Shown here: positions 17,455-25,706 of the stretch, one piece after another
How positions within the stretch are numbered: position 1 is the stretch's first letter
Layout of the letters: every line of letters begins with the position of its first letter
NCBI GenBank assembly: GCA_964276095.1
Contig: CAXYDR010000003.1
Span: 682,001-746,000 of the forward strand
Source of the DNA: GCA-2733415 sp964276095
GTDB taxonomy: Bacteria; Bacteroidota; Bacteroidia; Flavobacteriales; Flavobacteriaceae
Direction of reading: 5' to 3'
DNA length: 64,000 nucleotides
Made by a program: the position numbers and the translations under genes
Notes under the pieces: model-generated
The model's input: the letters and a program-made list of their open reading frames with translations, nothing else
Database searches by the model: none
Told to the model about the DNA's origin: nothing

Positions 17455-17889
17455 CTATTTTATATTTTTTGCAGCAATAAATTCTTCTTTAACCCTTTTA
17501 TTAGACAGCTTAATACTATCTTTCTCTTTATTCTTTTTAAGGCTATCCTGAATAATTTTCTCTATCTCTGCTTTTTCTGTATCAAATCTTAATTTGATAC
17601 GCTCTTCAATTTCTTTAGCTTTTTTAAAGGATGATGTAGCATAATACTCGATGTTTTGTCGTAAAGTAATACTATCTATTTTATACTTTTCATATATATA
17701 AACATCGGCCTGAACATTATTGTCTTTAAGGATCTTATAGCTTTTACTTTTTGCGGCCTTAAGTAAACTTATATCATATAATATTTCTTCCATCACTGGC
17801 TGTTCTATTAAGTTATCTGGTTCTGGAGCTTTGAAGCTCTTATCACAAGAAACTATTACTAACAATAAAACTATCAGAAGTTTTTTCAT
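17455..17889 (-). CDS. DUF4296 lipoprotein
   Basis: A 144-residue predicted lipoprotein with lipobox Ile-Val-Ser-Cys (Cys15). The mature part is helical and highly charged, with an N-terminal block Pro-Asp-Asn-Leu-Ile and a late region that looks coiled-coil (about 95-140, rich in Lys and Glu). This matches the DUF4296 family, found across Bacteroidota next to dihydroorotase, with no known function. It starts 2 bp after pyrC and so is translationally linked to it. The role in an operon with pyrimidine synthesis is unexplained. Confidence 0.85.
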   Translation of the reverse strand: MKKLLIVLLLVIVSCDKSFKAPEPDNLIEQPVMEEILYDISLLKAAKSKSYKILKDNNVQADVYIYEKYKIDSITLRQNIEYYATSSFKKAKEIEERIKLRFDTEKAEIEKIIQDSLKKNKEKDSIKLSNKRVKEEFIAAKNIK

Positions 17890-17891
17890 AA

Positions 17892-19232
17892 CTACCTATT
17901 AAACGTTAATCGCATTCCATTTTTCCCATCATAGAATTTGAAGTTTTTATATACTAAGTTACCGTTCACAAATGTGTGTGATATTCTTGATTTAAAAGTA
18001 TTTCCTTCAAAAGGGGACCATCCGCATTTATAAAAAATATTATCTTCTGTAACCGTCCATGGTTTATTTAAATCAACCAAAACCATATCAGCAAAATAAC
18101 CTTCTTTAATATACCCTCGCTTATCAACTTTAAATAATTTAGCAGGGTTATGGCACATTTTCTCTACTATCTTTTCTAGACCAATTTTCCCATTATGATA
18201 CGCTTCAAGCATACTAACTAAACCATGTTGTACTAAAGGCCCCCCAGACGGAGCAGTGGTATAAGGATTATCTTTTTCCTCTTTTGTATGTGGCGCATGA
18301 TCGGTTGCTATAACATCAATCCTGTCATCTAATAATGCTTCCCACAATCCATCTTGATCTTTTTGAGTTTTTACAGCTGGATTCCATTTAATCAAAGTTC
18401 CTTTCTCATCATAATCCTTATCCGTAAACCATAAATGATGTACACATACTTCAGCAGTAATTTTCTTCTCCTCTAACGGTATTTTATTTGTGAAAAGATT
18501 CGTTTCTTTAGCTGTAGACAAATGAAATACATGTAATCTAGCACCCGTTTTTTTAGCCAATTCAATCGCTTTTGAAGACGATAAGTAACAAGCCTCTTCA
18601 CTTCTAATTATTGGGTGATATTTCATTGGAATATCATCACCAAACTCTTCTTTATATTTCTCTAGGTTTTTTCTTACTGTCCCTTCATCTTCACAGTGTA
18701 CAGCTATTAGCATATCTGTACTTGAGAATATTTTTTCCAACACCTCTTCATTATCAACTAGCATGTTTCCCGTTGAAGAACCTAAGAATAGTTTTATTGC
18801 AGCAACGTTAGATGAATCCACTTTCATGATTTCCTCCAAATTATCATTTGTCCCACCAAACATAAATGAATAGTTTGCATAAGATGATGCATCTGCGATT
18901 TTAAACTTGTTATCTAACTCCTCAATCGTTGTTGTTTGAGGATTGGTATTTGGCATCTCAATAAAAGAAGTGATCCCTCCTGCTACTGCAGCCCTAGATT
19001 CTGTTTCAATAGTAGCCTTGTGGGTTAATCCCGGCTCTCTAAAATGTACTTGATCATCTATAACTCCTGGCAATAAATATTTCCCTTCCGCATCGTAAAC
19101 ACTAACATCAGGAGATTTTGCGCTAATTTGCTCAGCAATTTCAACTATATACTTTCCTTCAATATACACATCACCATGAAAAATTTTATTTTCATTAACG
19201 ATATTTGCATTTTTAATCAATACTTTATTCAT
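17892..19232 (-). CDS. pyrC: Dihydroorotase (class I-type)
   Basis: Third step of pyrimidine synthesis, closing carbamoyl-aspartate to dihydroorotate. The 446-residue amidohydrolase has the LLPGVID block followed by Asp-Gln-Val-His-Phe-Arg-Glu-Pro-Gly, then His in Ala-Val-His-Cys-Glu-Asp, His in Val-Phe-His-Leu-Ser and the catalytic aspartate in Ala-Thr-Asp-His-Ala-Pro-His. In the standard Asp-x-His-x-His motif the first metal-binding His is replaced by Gln61; His63 is kept. Whether this is typical of the clade I cannot check. Upstream by 99 bp is the GT2 gene; DUF4296 follows immediately. Confidence 0.93.
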   Translation of the reverse strand: MNKVLIKNANIVNENKIFHGDVYIEGKYIVEIAEQISAKSPDVSVYDAEGKYLLPGVIDDQVHFREPGLTHKATIETESRAAVAGGITSFIEMPNTNPQTTTIEELDNKFKIADASSYANYSFMFGGTNDNLEEIMKVDSSNVAAIKLFLGSSTGNMLVDNEEVLEKIFSSTDMLIAVHCEDEGTVRKNLEKYKEEFGDDIPMKYHPIIRSEEACYLSSSKAIELAKKTGARLHVFHLSTAKETNLFTNKIPLEEKKITAEVCVHHLWFTDKDYDEKGTLIKWNPAVKTQKDQDGLWEALLDDRIDVIATDHAPHTKEEKDNPYTTAPSGGPLVQHGLVSMLEAYHNGKIGLEKIVEKMCHNPAKLFKVDKRGYIKEGYFADMVLVDLNKPWTVTEDNIFYKCGWSPFEGNTFKSRISHTFVNGNLVYKNFKFYDGKNGMRLTFNR

Positions 19233-19331
19233 AACATCTTAAGTTTATTCCCACTAGTGGGTTTAACATTACTGTTTTTAAAACATAAATTACAGCATTA
19301 ATATACTTCTTAACACTCTTTTATGCGTTTT

Positions 19332-20054
19332 CTATTTACTAAACAAACTTTTTATTTTCATTAAAATAACTCCAAATACGGCTTCGGATATAATTGATCC
19401 ATCCATTTTTGAAGTCCCTCTAGTTCTGTCAGTAAAAATCACCGGTACTTCTTCAATTCTGAACCCTTTTATATAGGCTTTAAATTTCATTTCTATTTGA
19501 AAAGCATAGCCAATAAATTGAATTTTATCAAAATTTATCGATTCTAGAACTTTTCGCTTATAACATATAAAACCAGCTGTTGCGTCATTAATATTCATAC
19601 GCGTAATTATTTGAACATATTTTGATGCAAAATAAGACAACAACACTCTATTCATTGGCCAATTAACCACGTTAACTCCTGATTTATATCTTGATCCTAT
19701 CGATAAATCCGCACCATTTTCATGACACATTTGATGCAATCTAATTAAGTCTTTTGGATTATGAGAAAAATCAGCATCCATCTCACAAATATATTCATAT
19801 TCACGTTCAAGTGCCCATTTAAAACCATGAATATAAGCAGTCCCTAGACCTTCTTTTCCTTTTCTATTTTCAAGAAATAACCTTTTTGGATACTCCTCTT
19901 GTAAGTCTATAACCTTTTGAGCTGTTTCATCTGGAGAATTATCATCTACAATAAGAATTTCAATATCAGAAGACACTTCAAAGGTAGCTTTGATAATTGC
20001 CTCTATATTTTCAATTTCATTATATGTAGGTATAACAACTAGCGTATCTCTCAT
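19332..20054 (-). CDS. GT2 polyprenol-monophosphate mannose synthase-like glycosyltransferase
   Basis: A 240-residue single-domain GT2 enzyme of the dolichol-phosphate-mannose synthase type, which transfers a hexose from a nucleotide sugar to a polyprenyl phosphate. Motifs: VVIPTYNE at residues 5-12, DDNSPDET near 38, the metal-binding Asp-Ala-Asp (CEMDADFSHNP) near 93, and GSRYKSG near 120. It lacks the C-terminal membrane helices of longer homologues. It lies upstream of pyrC and DUF4296 on the same strand, a cluster conserved in Bacteroidota, and diverges from DUF4271. The sugar donor cannot be read from sequence. Confidence 0.9.
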   Translation of the reverse strand: MRDTLVVIPTYNEIENIEAIIKATFEVSSDIEILIVDDNSPDETAQKVIDLQEEYPKRLFLENRKGKEGLGTAYIHGFKWALEREYEYICEMDADFSHNPKDLIRLHQMCHENGADLSIGSRYKSGVNVVNWPMNRVLLSYFASKYVQIITRMNINDATAGFICYKRKVLESINFDKIQFIGYAFQIEMKFKAYIKGFRIEEVPVIFTDRTRGTSKMDGSIISEAVFGVILMKIKSLFSK

Positions 20055-20108
20055 ATTGACGGTAAAAGTAATCTTTTAAATATTTAATTTTATTAATATT
20101 TTCTAAAA

Positions 20109-20138
20109 TTGTAACTACATTTAAATTGAGTAGTTTTG
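20109..20138 (+). promoter_or_regulatory. Promoter for DUF4271-hemD, predicting a leaderless mRNA
   Basis: TTG (20109-20111), 19-bp spacer, TAGTTTTG (20131-20138). The expected transcript start falls at about 20143-20146, on or beside the ATG at 20144, so the message would have almost no leader. Confidence 0.6.
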
Positions 20139-20143
20139 CATGG

Positions 20144-20806
20144 ATGGATTTTCTATTACGAAATATCAAATATAACGAATACCTAACCTATTTGCTTTTA
20201 GGCTCCTTATTGATCATTATATATCTCAAACAGATATATAGCTATCAATTTGAAGAATTTTTAAGTGCGAGCACTAATGGTAAATATTTTATTTTACACA
20301 ATAAAAAGAATAAAAAAAAGAATCTATTCAATAGTTTGTTTTATCTGTTTTTCGCAATAAACATTTCTATTTTCATATATCTCATACTAACATCTTTAGG
20401 GCTCAGTCCAGAGAATGGCATTGAACTTTTTGGAATTATATTTCTTTTCATAAACAGCTATTTTATATCAAAATATTTAATTGAAAAAATAATTTTTGAA
20501 ACTCTAGATATAAACTCAGTTTTTGAAAACTACAATTTCCAAAAACTAACTTGCATTAATTTCATCAGCCTATTTTTATTTTTAGCAAACACTATTTTCT
20601 TATATATTTCCCCCAATCCAAGTGAGTTTTGGGTATATACAAGTATTGGAATTTTCCTTTCTCTATATCTGATAAGTATCACAATTATAATACTGTACAA
20701 TCAAAAAATATTTTTAAAGCATTGGTTTTATTTTATTTTGTATCTTTGCGCTCTTGAAATCGCACCCTTTTTAATTGGGGCTGTTTTAATACAAGCTAAT
20801 CTTTAA
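20144..20806 (+). CDS. DUF4271 family membrane protein
   Basis: An integral membrane protein of 220 aa with about six hydrophobic segments (near residues 14-30, 65-85, 95-115, 135-155, 160-185, 195-218) joined by lysine-rich loops. The family is conserved in Bacteroidota immediately upstream of hemD, with unknown function. A TTG at 20126 would add six residues but sits before the -7 element; the ATG at 20144 fits both the promoter and the family N-terminus. hemD begins 13 bp after the stop. A link to haem or respiratory maturation is only suggested by position. Confidence 0.82.
   Translation: MDFLLRNIKYNEYLTYLLLGSLLIIIYLKQIYSYQFEEFLSASTNGKYFILHNKKNKKKNLFNSLFYLFFAINISIFIYLILTSLGLSPENGIELFGIIFLFINSYFISKYLIEKIIFETLDINSVFENYNFQKLTCINFISLFLFLANTIFLYISPNPSEFWVYTSIGIFLSLYLISITIIILYNQKIFLKHWFYFILYLCALEIAPFLIGAVLIQANL
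20722..20748 (+). promoter_or_regulatory. Internal promoter for hemD
   Basis: Inside the 3' end of DUF4271, TTG (20722-20724), a 16-bp spacer and TATCTTTG (20741-20748) resemble the Bacteroidota promoter, with a spacer slightly shorter than usual. It would give hemD a separate transcript with a leader of about 65 nt. Confidence 0.45.
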
Positions 20807-20819
20807 ATAATTTGGGAGT

Positions 20820-21563
20820 ATGAAAGTGAAAACTATCTTAGTTTCTCAACCAGAGCCAAAAGTTGAAAATTCACCTTATTTTGACTTGGTTGAAAGACAA
20901 AAAGTAAAGATTGATTTTAGATCTTTTATTCATGTAGAAGGTATCGAATCTAAAGAAGTTCGTAAACAAAAAGTTGATTTTTCTGAGTATACCGCTGTAA
21001 TTTTAACTAGTAGAAATGCTGTTGATCATTATTTTAGAGTTGCTGAGGAAATGCGCTTTAAAGTGCCTGATAGCATGAAATATTTTTGCCAATCAGAAGC
21101 TGTAGCTTACTACTTACAAAAATATGTTGTTTACAGAAAACGTAAAATTTATGTTGGTAAAAGAACTTTTCCAGAATTAGTTCCGTTAATTAAGAAATAC
21201 AAAAACGAATCATTTTTGTTGCCATCTTCTGATAAGTTAAAGCCGTTAATTCCATCTACTTTAGACGAATTAAAAGTTAAATGGAAAGAAGCTACTTTAT
21301 ACAAAACTGTGGTAAGTGACTTATCTGATTTAGCGAATGTATCTTACGATATTTTAGTTTTCTTTAGCCCATCTGGGATTGACTCTTTATTAAAGAACTT
21401 CCCTAAATTCACGCAAAACAAAACACGTATAGCTGTTTTTGGTAACACTACTGTTAAAGCTGCTAATGATGCTGGATTAAGAATTGACATTAAAGCACCG
21501 TCACCTGAGACACCATCAATGACAATGGCATTGAAAAAATACATTACTGAAATGAATAAATAA
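20820..21563 (+). CDS. hemD: Uroporphyrinogen-III synthase
   Basis: Cyclises hydroxymethylbilane with inversion of ring D, giving uroporphyrinogen III for haem and sirohaem. The 247-residue protein shows the loose two-domain HemD pattern: Ile-Leu-Thr-Ser-Arg-Asn-Ala-Val near residue 63 and Phe-Phe-Ser-Pro-Ser-Gly near residue 182, separated by a linker with Pro-Ser-Ser-Asp. HemD sequences diverge strongly, so the call leans on these blocks and on the adjacent DUF4271 gene, a conserved pairing in this phylum. Ends at a good terminator. Confidence 0.88.
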   Translation: MKVKTILVSQPEPKVENSPYFDLVERQKVKIDFRSFIHVEGIESKEVRKQKVDFSEYTAVILTSRNAVDHYFRVAEEMRFKVPDSMKYFCQSEAVAYYLQKYVVYRKRKIYVGKRTFPELVPLIKKYKNESFLLPSSDKLKPLIPSTLDELKVKWKEATLYKTVVSDLSDLANVSYDILVFFSPSGIDSLLKNFPKFTQNKTRIAVFGNTTVKAANDAGLRIDIKAPSPETPSMTMALKKYITEMNK

Positions 21564-21588
21564 TTACTTATTTATTTCAATCATACTT

Positions 21589-21622
21589 AAAACCCTGAAA
21601 ACATTGTTTTTAGGGTTTTTTT
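21589..21622 (+). terminator. Terminator of hemD
   Basis: AAAACCCT and AGGGTTTT pair, extended by AAAAC / GTTTT across one bulge, then a T-run. It lies 25 bp after the hemD stop. Confidence 0.8.
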
Positions 21623-21639
21623 ACGAACTGTTTTTACAT

Positions 21640-21672
21640 AAAAAAAAACCTCGCTATGCGAGGTTTTTTTTA
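21640..21672 (-). terminator. Terminator of ahcY
   Basis: AAAAAAAACCTCGC / GCGAGGTTTTTTT, perfect stem with a TAT loop. It sits back to back with the hemD terminator in the convergent gap and can act on either strand. Confidence 0.82.
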
Positions 21673-21709
21673 TATAATTCTAATCCCGACAACTATCAGG
21701 AATTAAATA

Positions 21710-23026
21710 TTAGTATCTATAGTGCTCTGGTTTGTATGGTCCAGCAACAGTTACACCAATGTAAGCTGCTTGGTCTTCACGCAACTCAGTTAACTCAACA
21801 CCTATTTTTTCTAAGTGTAATTTTGCTACTTTCTCATCCAATTCTTTTGGCAACATATACACTTCGTTTTTATACGCTTCTATATTTGTCCATAATTCGA
21901 TTTGAGCCAAAGTTTGGTTTGTAAATGAATTAGACATTACAAAACTTGGATGACCAGTTGCACATCCTAAGTTTACTAAACGACCTTCAGCAAGAAGAAT
22001 GATATCATTTCCGTTGATATTATATTTATCAACTTGTGGTTTGATAGTATCTTTTGTATTTCCGTGATTTCCATTTAACCAAGCCATATCAATTTCATTA
22101 TCAAAGTGACCAATGTTACAAACAATAACTTTGTCTTTCATTGCTTCAAAATGACGTCCTTGAATAATGTCTTTGTTTCCTGTAGTTGTAATAATGATAT
22201 CAGAATTTGCAACAACAGTTTCTAATTTCTTCACTTCAAAACCATCCATTGCAGCTTGTAAAGCACAAATAGGGTCAATTTCTGTAACTGTAACAATAGA
22301 ACCAGCTCCTTTAAAAGAAGCAGCAGTACCCTTACCTACATCACCATAACCACAAACAGTTACACGTTTACCAGCTAACATAATATCTGTAGCTCTACGA
22401 ATTGCATCTACTGCAGATTCTTTACAACCATATTTATTATCAAACTTAGATTTAGTAACAGAATCGTTTACATTTATTGCTGGCATTGGTAATGTTCCGT
22501 TCTTTACTCTTTCGTATAAACGGTGAACACCAGTTGTAGTTTCTTCTGACAATCCGTTGATTCCAGCAGCTAACTCAGGAAATCTATCTAACACCATGTT
22601 AGTTAAATCTCCACCATCATCTAAAATCATGTTTAATGGTTGCTTGTCTTCTCCAAAGAATAAAGTCTGCTCAATACACCAGTCAAATTCTTCTTCTGTC
22701 ATGTCTTTCCATGCATACACAGCAGTTCCTGCCCCTGCAATTGCAGCTGCAGCTTGATCTTGTGTAGAAAAAATATTACAAGAACTCCAAGTTACCTCAG
22801 CACCTAAAGCTTGTAAAGTTTCTATTAAAACAGCAGTTTGAATTGTCATATGTAAACACCCTGCAATTCTTGCTCCTTTTAATGGTTGAGTGTTTTTATA
22901 CTCTTCACGTAAACTCATTAACCCAGGCATTTCTGCTTCTGCTAATTTAATTTCTTTTCTTCCCCAATCCGCTAAAGAAATATCTTTAACTTTAAACGGT
23001 ACATATGCAGTTGTTTTTGTGCTCAT
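21710..23026 (-). CDS. ahcY: Adenosylhomocysteinase
   Basis: NAD-dependent hydrolysis of S-adenosylhomocysteine to adenosine and homocysteine, relieving product inhibition of methyltransferases. The 438-residue protein has the NAD-binding signature Gly-Tyr-Gly-Asp-Val-Gly-Lys-Gly near residue 221, the substrate region Gly-Cys-Leu-His-Met-Thr near 56, Asn-Ile-Gly-His-Phe-Asp-Asn-Glu, and the conserved C-terminal Lys-Pro-x-His-Tyr-Arg-Tyr that completes the neighbouring subunit. Its promoter gives a leader of almost 100 nt, longer than most in this window. Confidence 0.98.
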   Translation of the reverse strand: MSTKTTAYVPFKVKDISLADWGRKEIKLAEAEMPGLMSLREEYKNTQPLKGARIAGCLHMTIQTAVLIETLQALGAEVTWSSCNIFSTQDQAAAAIAGAGTAVYAWKDMTEEEFDWCIEQTLFFGEDKQPLNMILDDGGDLTNMVLDRFPELAAGINGLSEETTTGVHRLYERVKNGTLPMPAINVNDSVTKSKFDNKYGCKESAVDAIRRATDIMLAGKRVTVCGYGDVGKGTAASFKGAGSIVTVTEIDPICALQAAMDGFEVKKLETVVANSDIIITTTGNKDIIQGRHFEAMKDKVIVCNIGHFDNEIDMAWLNGNHGNTKDTIKPQVDKYNINGNDIILLAEGRLVNLGCATGHPSFVMSNSFTNQTLAQIELWTNIEAYKNEVYMLPKELDEKVAKLHLEKIGVELTELREDQAAYIGVTVAGPYKPEHYRY

Positions 23027-23129
23027 AATATGCTGTTTTATTTATTTTTAATGCCCCACACAAAAGCGTAGGTTAATTATTAAATAGTATTTTTACAAAA
23101 AATCACAATTGTGTTAATTTTTGCGTGTG

Positions 23130-23159
23130 CAAAGTTACGCAATAACTTTTAATTTCAAA
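23130..23159 (-). promoter_or_regulatory. Promoter for ahcY
   Basis: Minus strand: TTTG (23159-23156), 18-bp spacer, TAACTTTG (23137-23130), a full consensus match. Predicted start near 23124, so the untranslated leader is about 98 nt. The -33 box overlaps the ATG of the divergent phosphopantetheinyl transferase gene. Confidence 0.7.
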
Positions 23160-23791
23160 TGCCTTTATACAAGACCATTAAACATAACGACACTACTACG
23201 GTATTTGTCTGGAAAATAGAAGAATCATTACATGATTTTGAATCGACAATTCAATTAAATGAACGAAGCCAGAACAGAACTAATGGAATGCGCTCAGAAT
23301 CTCATAAAAAAGGTTTTTTAGCCGTTAGAAAATTATTAGAAACTGCTGGATTATCTGATTTTGATTTGTATTATACTGAAGATGGAAAACCACATTTAAA
23401 AGACGGTAGAAAAATTACTATCTCTCACTCCTTTGAGTTTTCTGCAATAGCCATTTCCAACACTGAAATCGGAATTGACATTGAAAAAAATAGAGACAAG
23501 ATTCAACGCATAGCATCAAAGTTTATCGGAAAAGAGGCTAAGTATCTTGTTAAGGAAAACCTTACAGAACAATTAACAGTTATATGGGGTGCAAAAGAAA
23601 GTTTATTTAAAATTCATCCAGATGGAGGCTTGTTATTTATTGAACACCTTCCTATCGATGAATTTAATTTGTATAGAAAACAGACTACTGGTCTTATCTT
23701 AAAAGAGCCCTTTAACGAACGTTTTGATATTTATTTTGATATTTTTGATGGGTATACATTAGTATACGCCACAAACGAACAAAAAAATTAA
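23159..23791 (+). CDS. 4'-phosphopantetheinyl transferase superfamily protein
   Basis: Transfers phosphopantetheine from CoA to carrier-protein serines. The 210-residue length matches the Sfp-like group. Motifs: Ser-Ile/Ser-His-Ser near residue 88 (HSFEFSAIAIS), the Mg-binding Gly-Ile-Asp-Ile-Glu near residue 104, and Trp-Gly-Ala-Lys-Glu-Ser-Leu-Phe-Lys near 143, all intact. There is no carrier-protein or polyketide gene nearby. The stop overlaps the ATG of the next gene (TAATG), so it is translationally coupled to the GGGP-synthase-like gene; the reason is unclear. Confidence 0.92.
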   Translation: MPLYKTIKHNDTTTVFVWKIEESLHDFESTIQLNERSQNRTNGMRSESHKKGFLAVRKLLETAGLSDFDLYYTEDGKPHLKDGRKITISHSFEFSAIAISNTEIGIDIEKNRDKIQRIASKFIGKEAKYLVKENLTEQLTVIWGAKESLFKIHPDGGLLFIEHLPIDEFNLYRKQTTGLILKEPFNERFDIYFDIFDGYTLVYATNEQKN

Positions 23792-24504
23792 TGCAGAACA
23801 TTTATCAAGACATCTTAATAGCTAAAGCTAATAATAATAAATTATTAGCAATACTACTAGATCCTGACAAACTAAATAGCACGGAAATTGAACAACTTTG
23901 TTCTCAAATAAATTTAAGTCCAGCAACACATATTTTTGTAGGAGGTAGCATTGTTGCCAACGGAGAAACTGAATTACTTGTTTTGGAATTAAAAAAACAC
24001 ATTTCATTACCAATATTATTGTTTCCTGGAAATGTAAACCAAGTAACTAATGAAGCTGACGGAATATTATTATTAAGTTTACTTTCTGGTAGAAATCCAG
24101 AATATTTAATTGAACAACATGTAAAAGCAGCTCCGTTATTACAGAAAAGTAATTTGGAAATAATCCCAACTGGATATATCCTTATTGATGGTGGTGTTGA
24201 AACTGCCGTTCAAAAAGTAAGTAAAACTATACCTATCCCACAAAAAAACATTGATTTAGCTGTCCATACTGCTTTGGCTGGCCAATACACTGGAAAAAAA
24301 CTCATCTATCTTGAAGCTGGATCAGGAGCGACCGAATCGGTTAAAACAAACACAATTTCATCTGTTGCTAATGCAATTGATATCCCACTAATTGTTGGCG
24401 GTGGTATTAGATCAAAAAACAAAATAGAAGACACATTTAAAGCTGGTGCTGATTTAATTGTTATAGGTACTGCTTTTGAAAATGACATCACTTTTTTTGA
24501 GTAG
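23791..24504 (+). CDS. Geranylgeranylglyceryl/heptaprenylglyceryl phosphate synthase family (PcrB-like)
   Basis: Predicted to join sn-glycerol 1-phosphate to a polyprenyl diphosphate by an ether bond. The 237-residue TIM barrel has Leu-Asp-Pro-Asp-Lys near residue 22, Phe-Val-Gly-Gly-Ser near 51, Ile-Pro-x-Gly-Tyr near 129, Tyr-Leu-Glu-Ala-Gly-Ser-Gly near 171 and a late Val-Gly-Gly-Gly-Ile-Arg phosphate site. Homologues occur in archaea, Bacillus (PcrB) and Flavobacteriia; the Flavobacteriia belong to the larger of the two groups, reported to be GGGP synthases. Chain length cannot be read reliably here. Starts inside the stop of the preceding gene. Confidence 0.88.
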   Translation: MQNIYQDILIAKANNNKLLAILLDPDKLNSTEIEQLCSQINLSPATHIFVGGSIVANGETELLVLELKKHISLPILLFPGNVNQVTNEADGILLLSLLSGRNPEYLIEQHVKAAPLLQKSNLEIIPTGYILIDGGVETAVQKVSKTIPIPQKNIDLAVHTALAGQYTGKKLIYLEAGSGATESVKTNTISSVANAIDIPLIVGGGIRSKNKIEDTFKAGADLIVIGTAFENDITFFE

Positions 24505-24612
24505 CTAAGTCTTTTAAGTAATAGTTCTCGCTTGTTAAAATAAAAAATAATTATACCAAACTGCAACATATCAAAAAACGGATAGTCCTTACTACAACTA
24601 ACTAATTCATAA

Positions 24613-25167
24613 ATGCATCAAGTCGAATTAATTCAACTTATTAAAAATTGCAAAAAAAACGATCAAAAGGCACAAATAGCCTTATATGATATGTTTTTTA
24701 AAGCAATGTATAACACTGCATTTAGAATAATACAACAACAAGATTTAGCTGAAGATATTACTCAGGATTCTTTCATTGTAGCTTTTTCAAAATTAAGCAG
24801 TTTACAAGAAGAAATCACATTTCCAAAATGGTTAAAACAAATTGTTGTTAATAAAAGTTTGACTCATTTAAAACAACGAAAAATATTTTACCCCCTTGAT
24901 ATTGAAAAACTAAGCAACACAATTGATAATGATTATGACACTAATTTTGACACAACACATGTTGGGGTTCAGGATATTATAAAAACAATAAACTGCTTAA
25001 AAGATAATTACAGAATACTACTTACACTACACTATATAGAAGGATATGATTATGAAGAAATAGTAGAGATAACAGGATTTACATACACAAACTGCAGAAC
25101 CTTAATATCAAGAGCAAAAAGTAGTTTGCGAAAAAAATTAAACAAATGTCAGACAATAGCGATATAA
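24613..25167 (+). CDS. RNA polymerase sigma factor, ECF type
   Basis: A 184-residue sigma-70-family factor with regions 2 and 4 only. Region 2 (about 25-90) has the core-binding and -10-recognition helices around Ala-Glu-Asp-Ile-Thr-Gln-Asp-Ser-Phe; region 4 (about 120-175) has the helix-turn-helix around Tyr-Asp-Tyr-Glu-Glu-Ile-Val-Glu-Ile-Thr-Gly. The 3' end overlaps the following membrane-protein gene by 22 bp, the common arrangement of an ECF sigma factor with its antagonist. No TAnnTTTG promoter was seen just upstream, so it may be self-activated. Confidence 0.92.
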   Translation: MHQVELIQLIKNCKKNDQKAQIALYDMFFKAMYNTAFRIIQQQDLAEDITQDSFIVAFSKLSSLQEEITFPKWLKQIVVNKSLTHLKQRKIFYPLDIEKLSNTIDNDYDTNFDTTHVGVQDIIKTINCLKDNYRILLTLHYIEGYDYEEIVEITGFTYTNCRTLISRAKSSLRKKLNKCQTIAI

Positions 25168-25706
25168 AAAAAGTACTCGACAATCAAACAAATAAGTTTG
25201 ATGTAGAAGTTCCTAATTCAGGACATAGAGCTCGGTTTATTGAAAAACTAGAGCAGAAAAACACTCGCGATAAAAATTTAAGCAATAACAAATATTGGTA
25301 TTTAAATATTGCTGCGGCGTTTATCATATGTATTGGTGCATTTAGCATTTATCATTCAAAAAACAACACAGACACAATTATAGTAAAAACTCCAACTGAG
25401 AAACCATTTACTGATGTATCCAATGCTCAATTTCACTTAGAAGGAATCGTGAAACGTGAGTTAGCTAAATTAGAACTGGAAAGAAACACTACTACAGAAA
25501 ACCTTATTAACGGAGCGCTATCACAATTACAATACCTAGAAAAAGAACAACACAAACTACAAGAGCAATTAAACATAAATTATGATAAACGTATCATAAA
25601 AGCACTAGTCGATAATTTTCAATATCGCATAGAATTGCTAGAAAATGTAATGCAACAAATTGAAATTACTAAAGAAATTAAAATTGAGAATTATGAAGTT
25701 ATTTAG
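25146..25706 (+). CDS. Single-pass membrane protein, candidate anti-sigma factor
   Basis: No family was recognised. The 186-residue protein has a hydrophilic cytoplasmic N-terminus (1-48), one transmembrane helix (about 50-68) and an extracytoplasmic part with a long charged helix that looks coiled-coil (about 95-180). The N-terminus has no zinc-finger His-x3-Cys-x2-Cys motif and no FecR domain, so it is not a standard anti-sigma type, yet the 22-bp overlap with an ECF sigma gene and the topology suggest that role. It overlaps the next gene by 14 bp. Function is inference. Confidence 0.7.
   Translation: MSDNSDIKKVLDNQTNKFDVEVPNSGHRARFIEKLEQKNTRDKNLSNNKYWYLNIAAAFIICIGAFSIYHSKNNTDTIIVKTPTEKPFTDVSNAQFHLEGIVKRELAKLELERNTTTENLINGALSQLQYLEKEQHKLQEQLNINYDKRIIKALVDNFQYRIELLENVMQQIEITKEIKIENYEVI

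Noticed and set aside
19250..19261. Palindrome CCCACTAGTGGG between the GT2 and pyrC genes as a terminator
   Set aside because: It has no loop and no T-run; similar sequence near 46106 is imperfect. It may be a binding site, but the evidence is too thin.
23027..23129. Calling the ahcY leader an SAH riboswitch
   Set aside because: The known consensus core is not recognisable by eye, and it has mostly been described in other phyla; only a covariance search could settle it.
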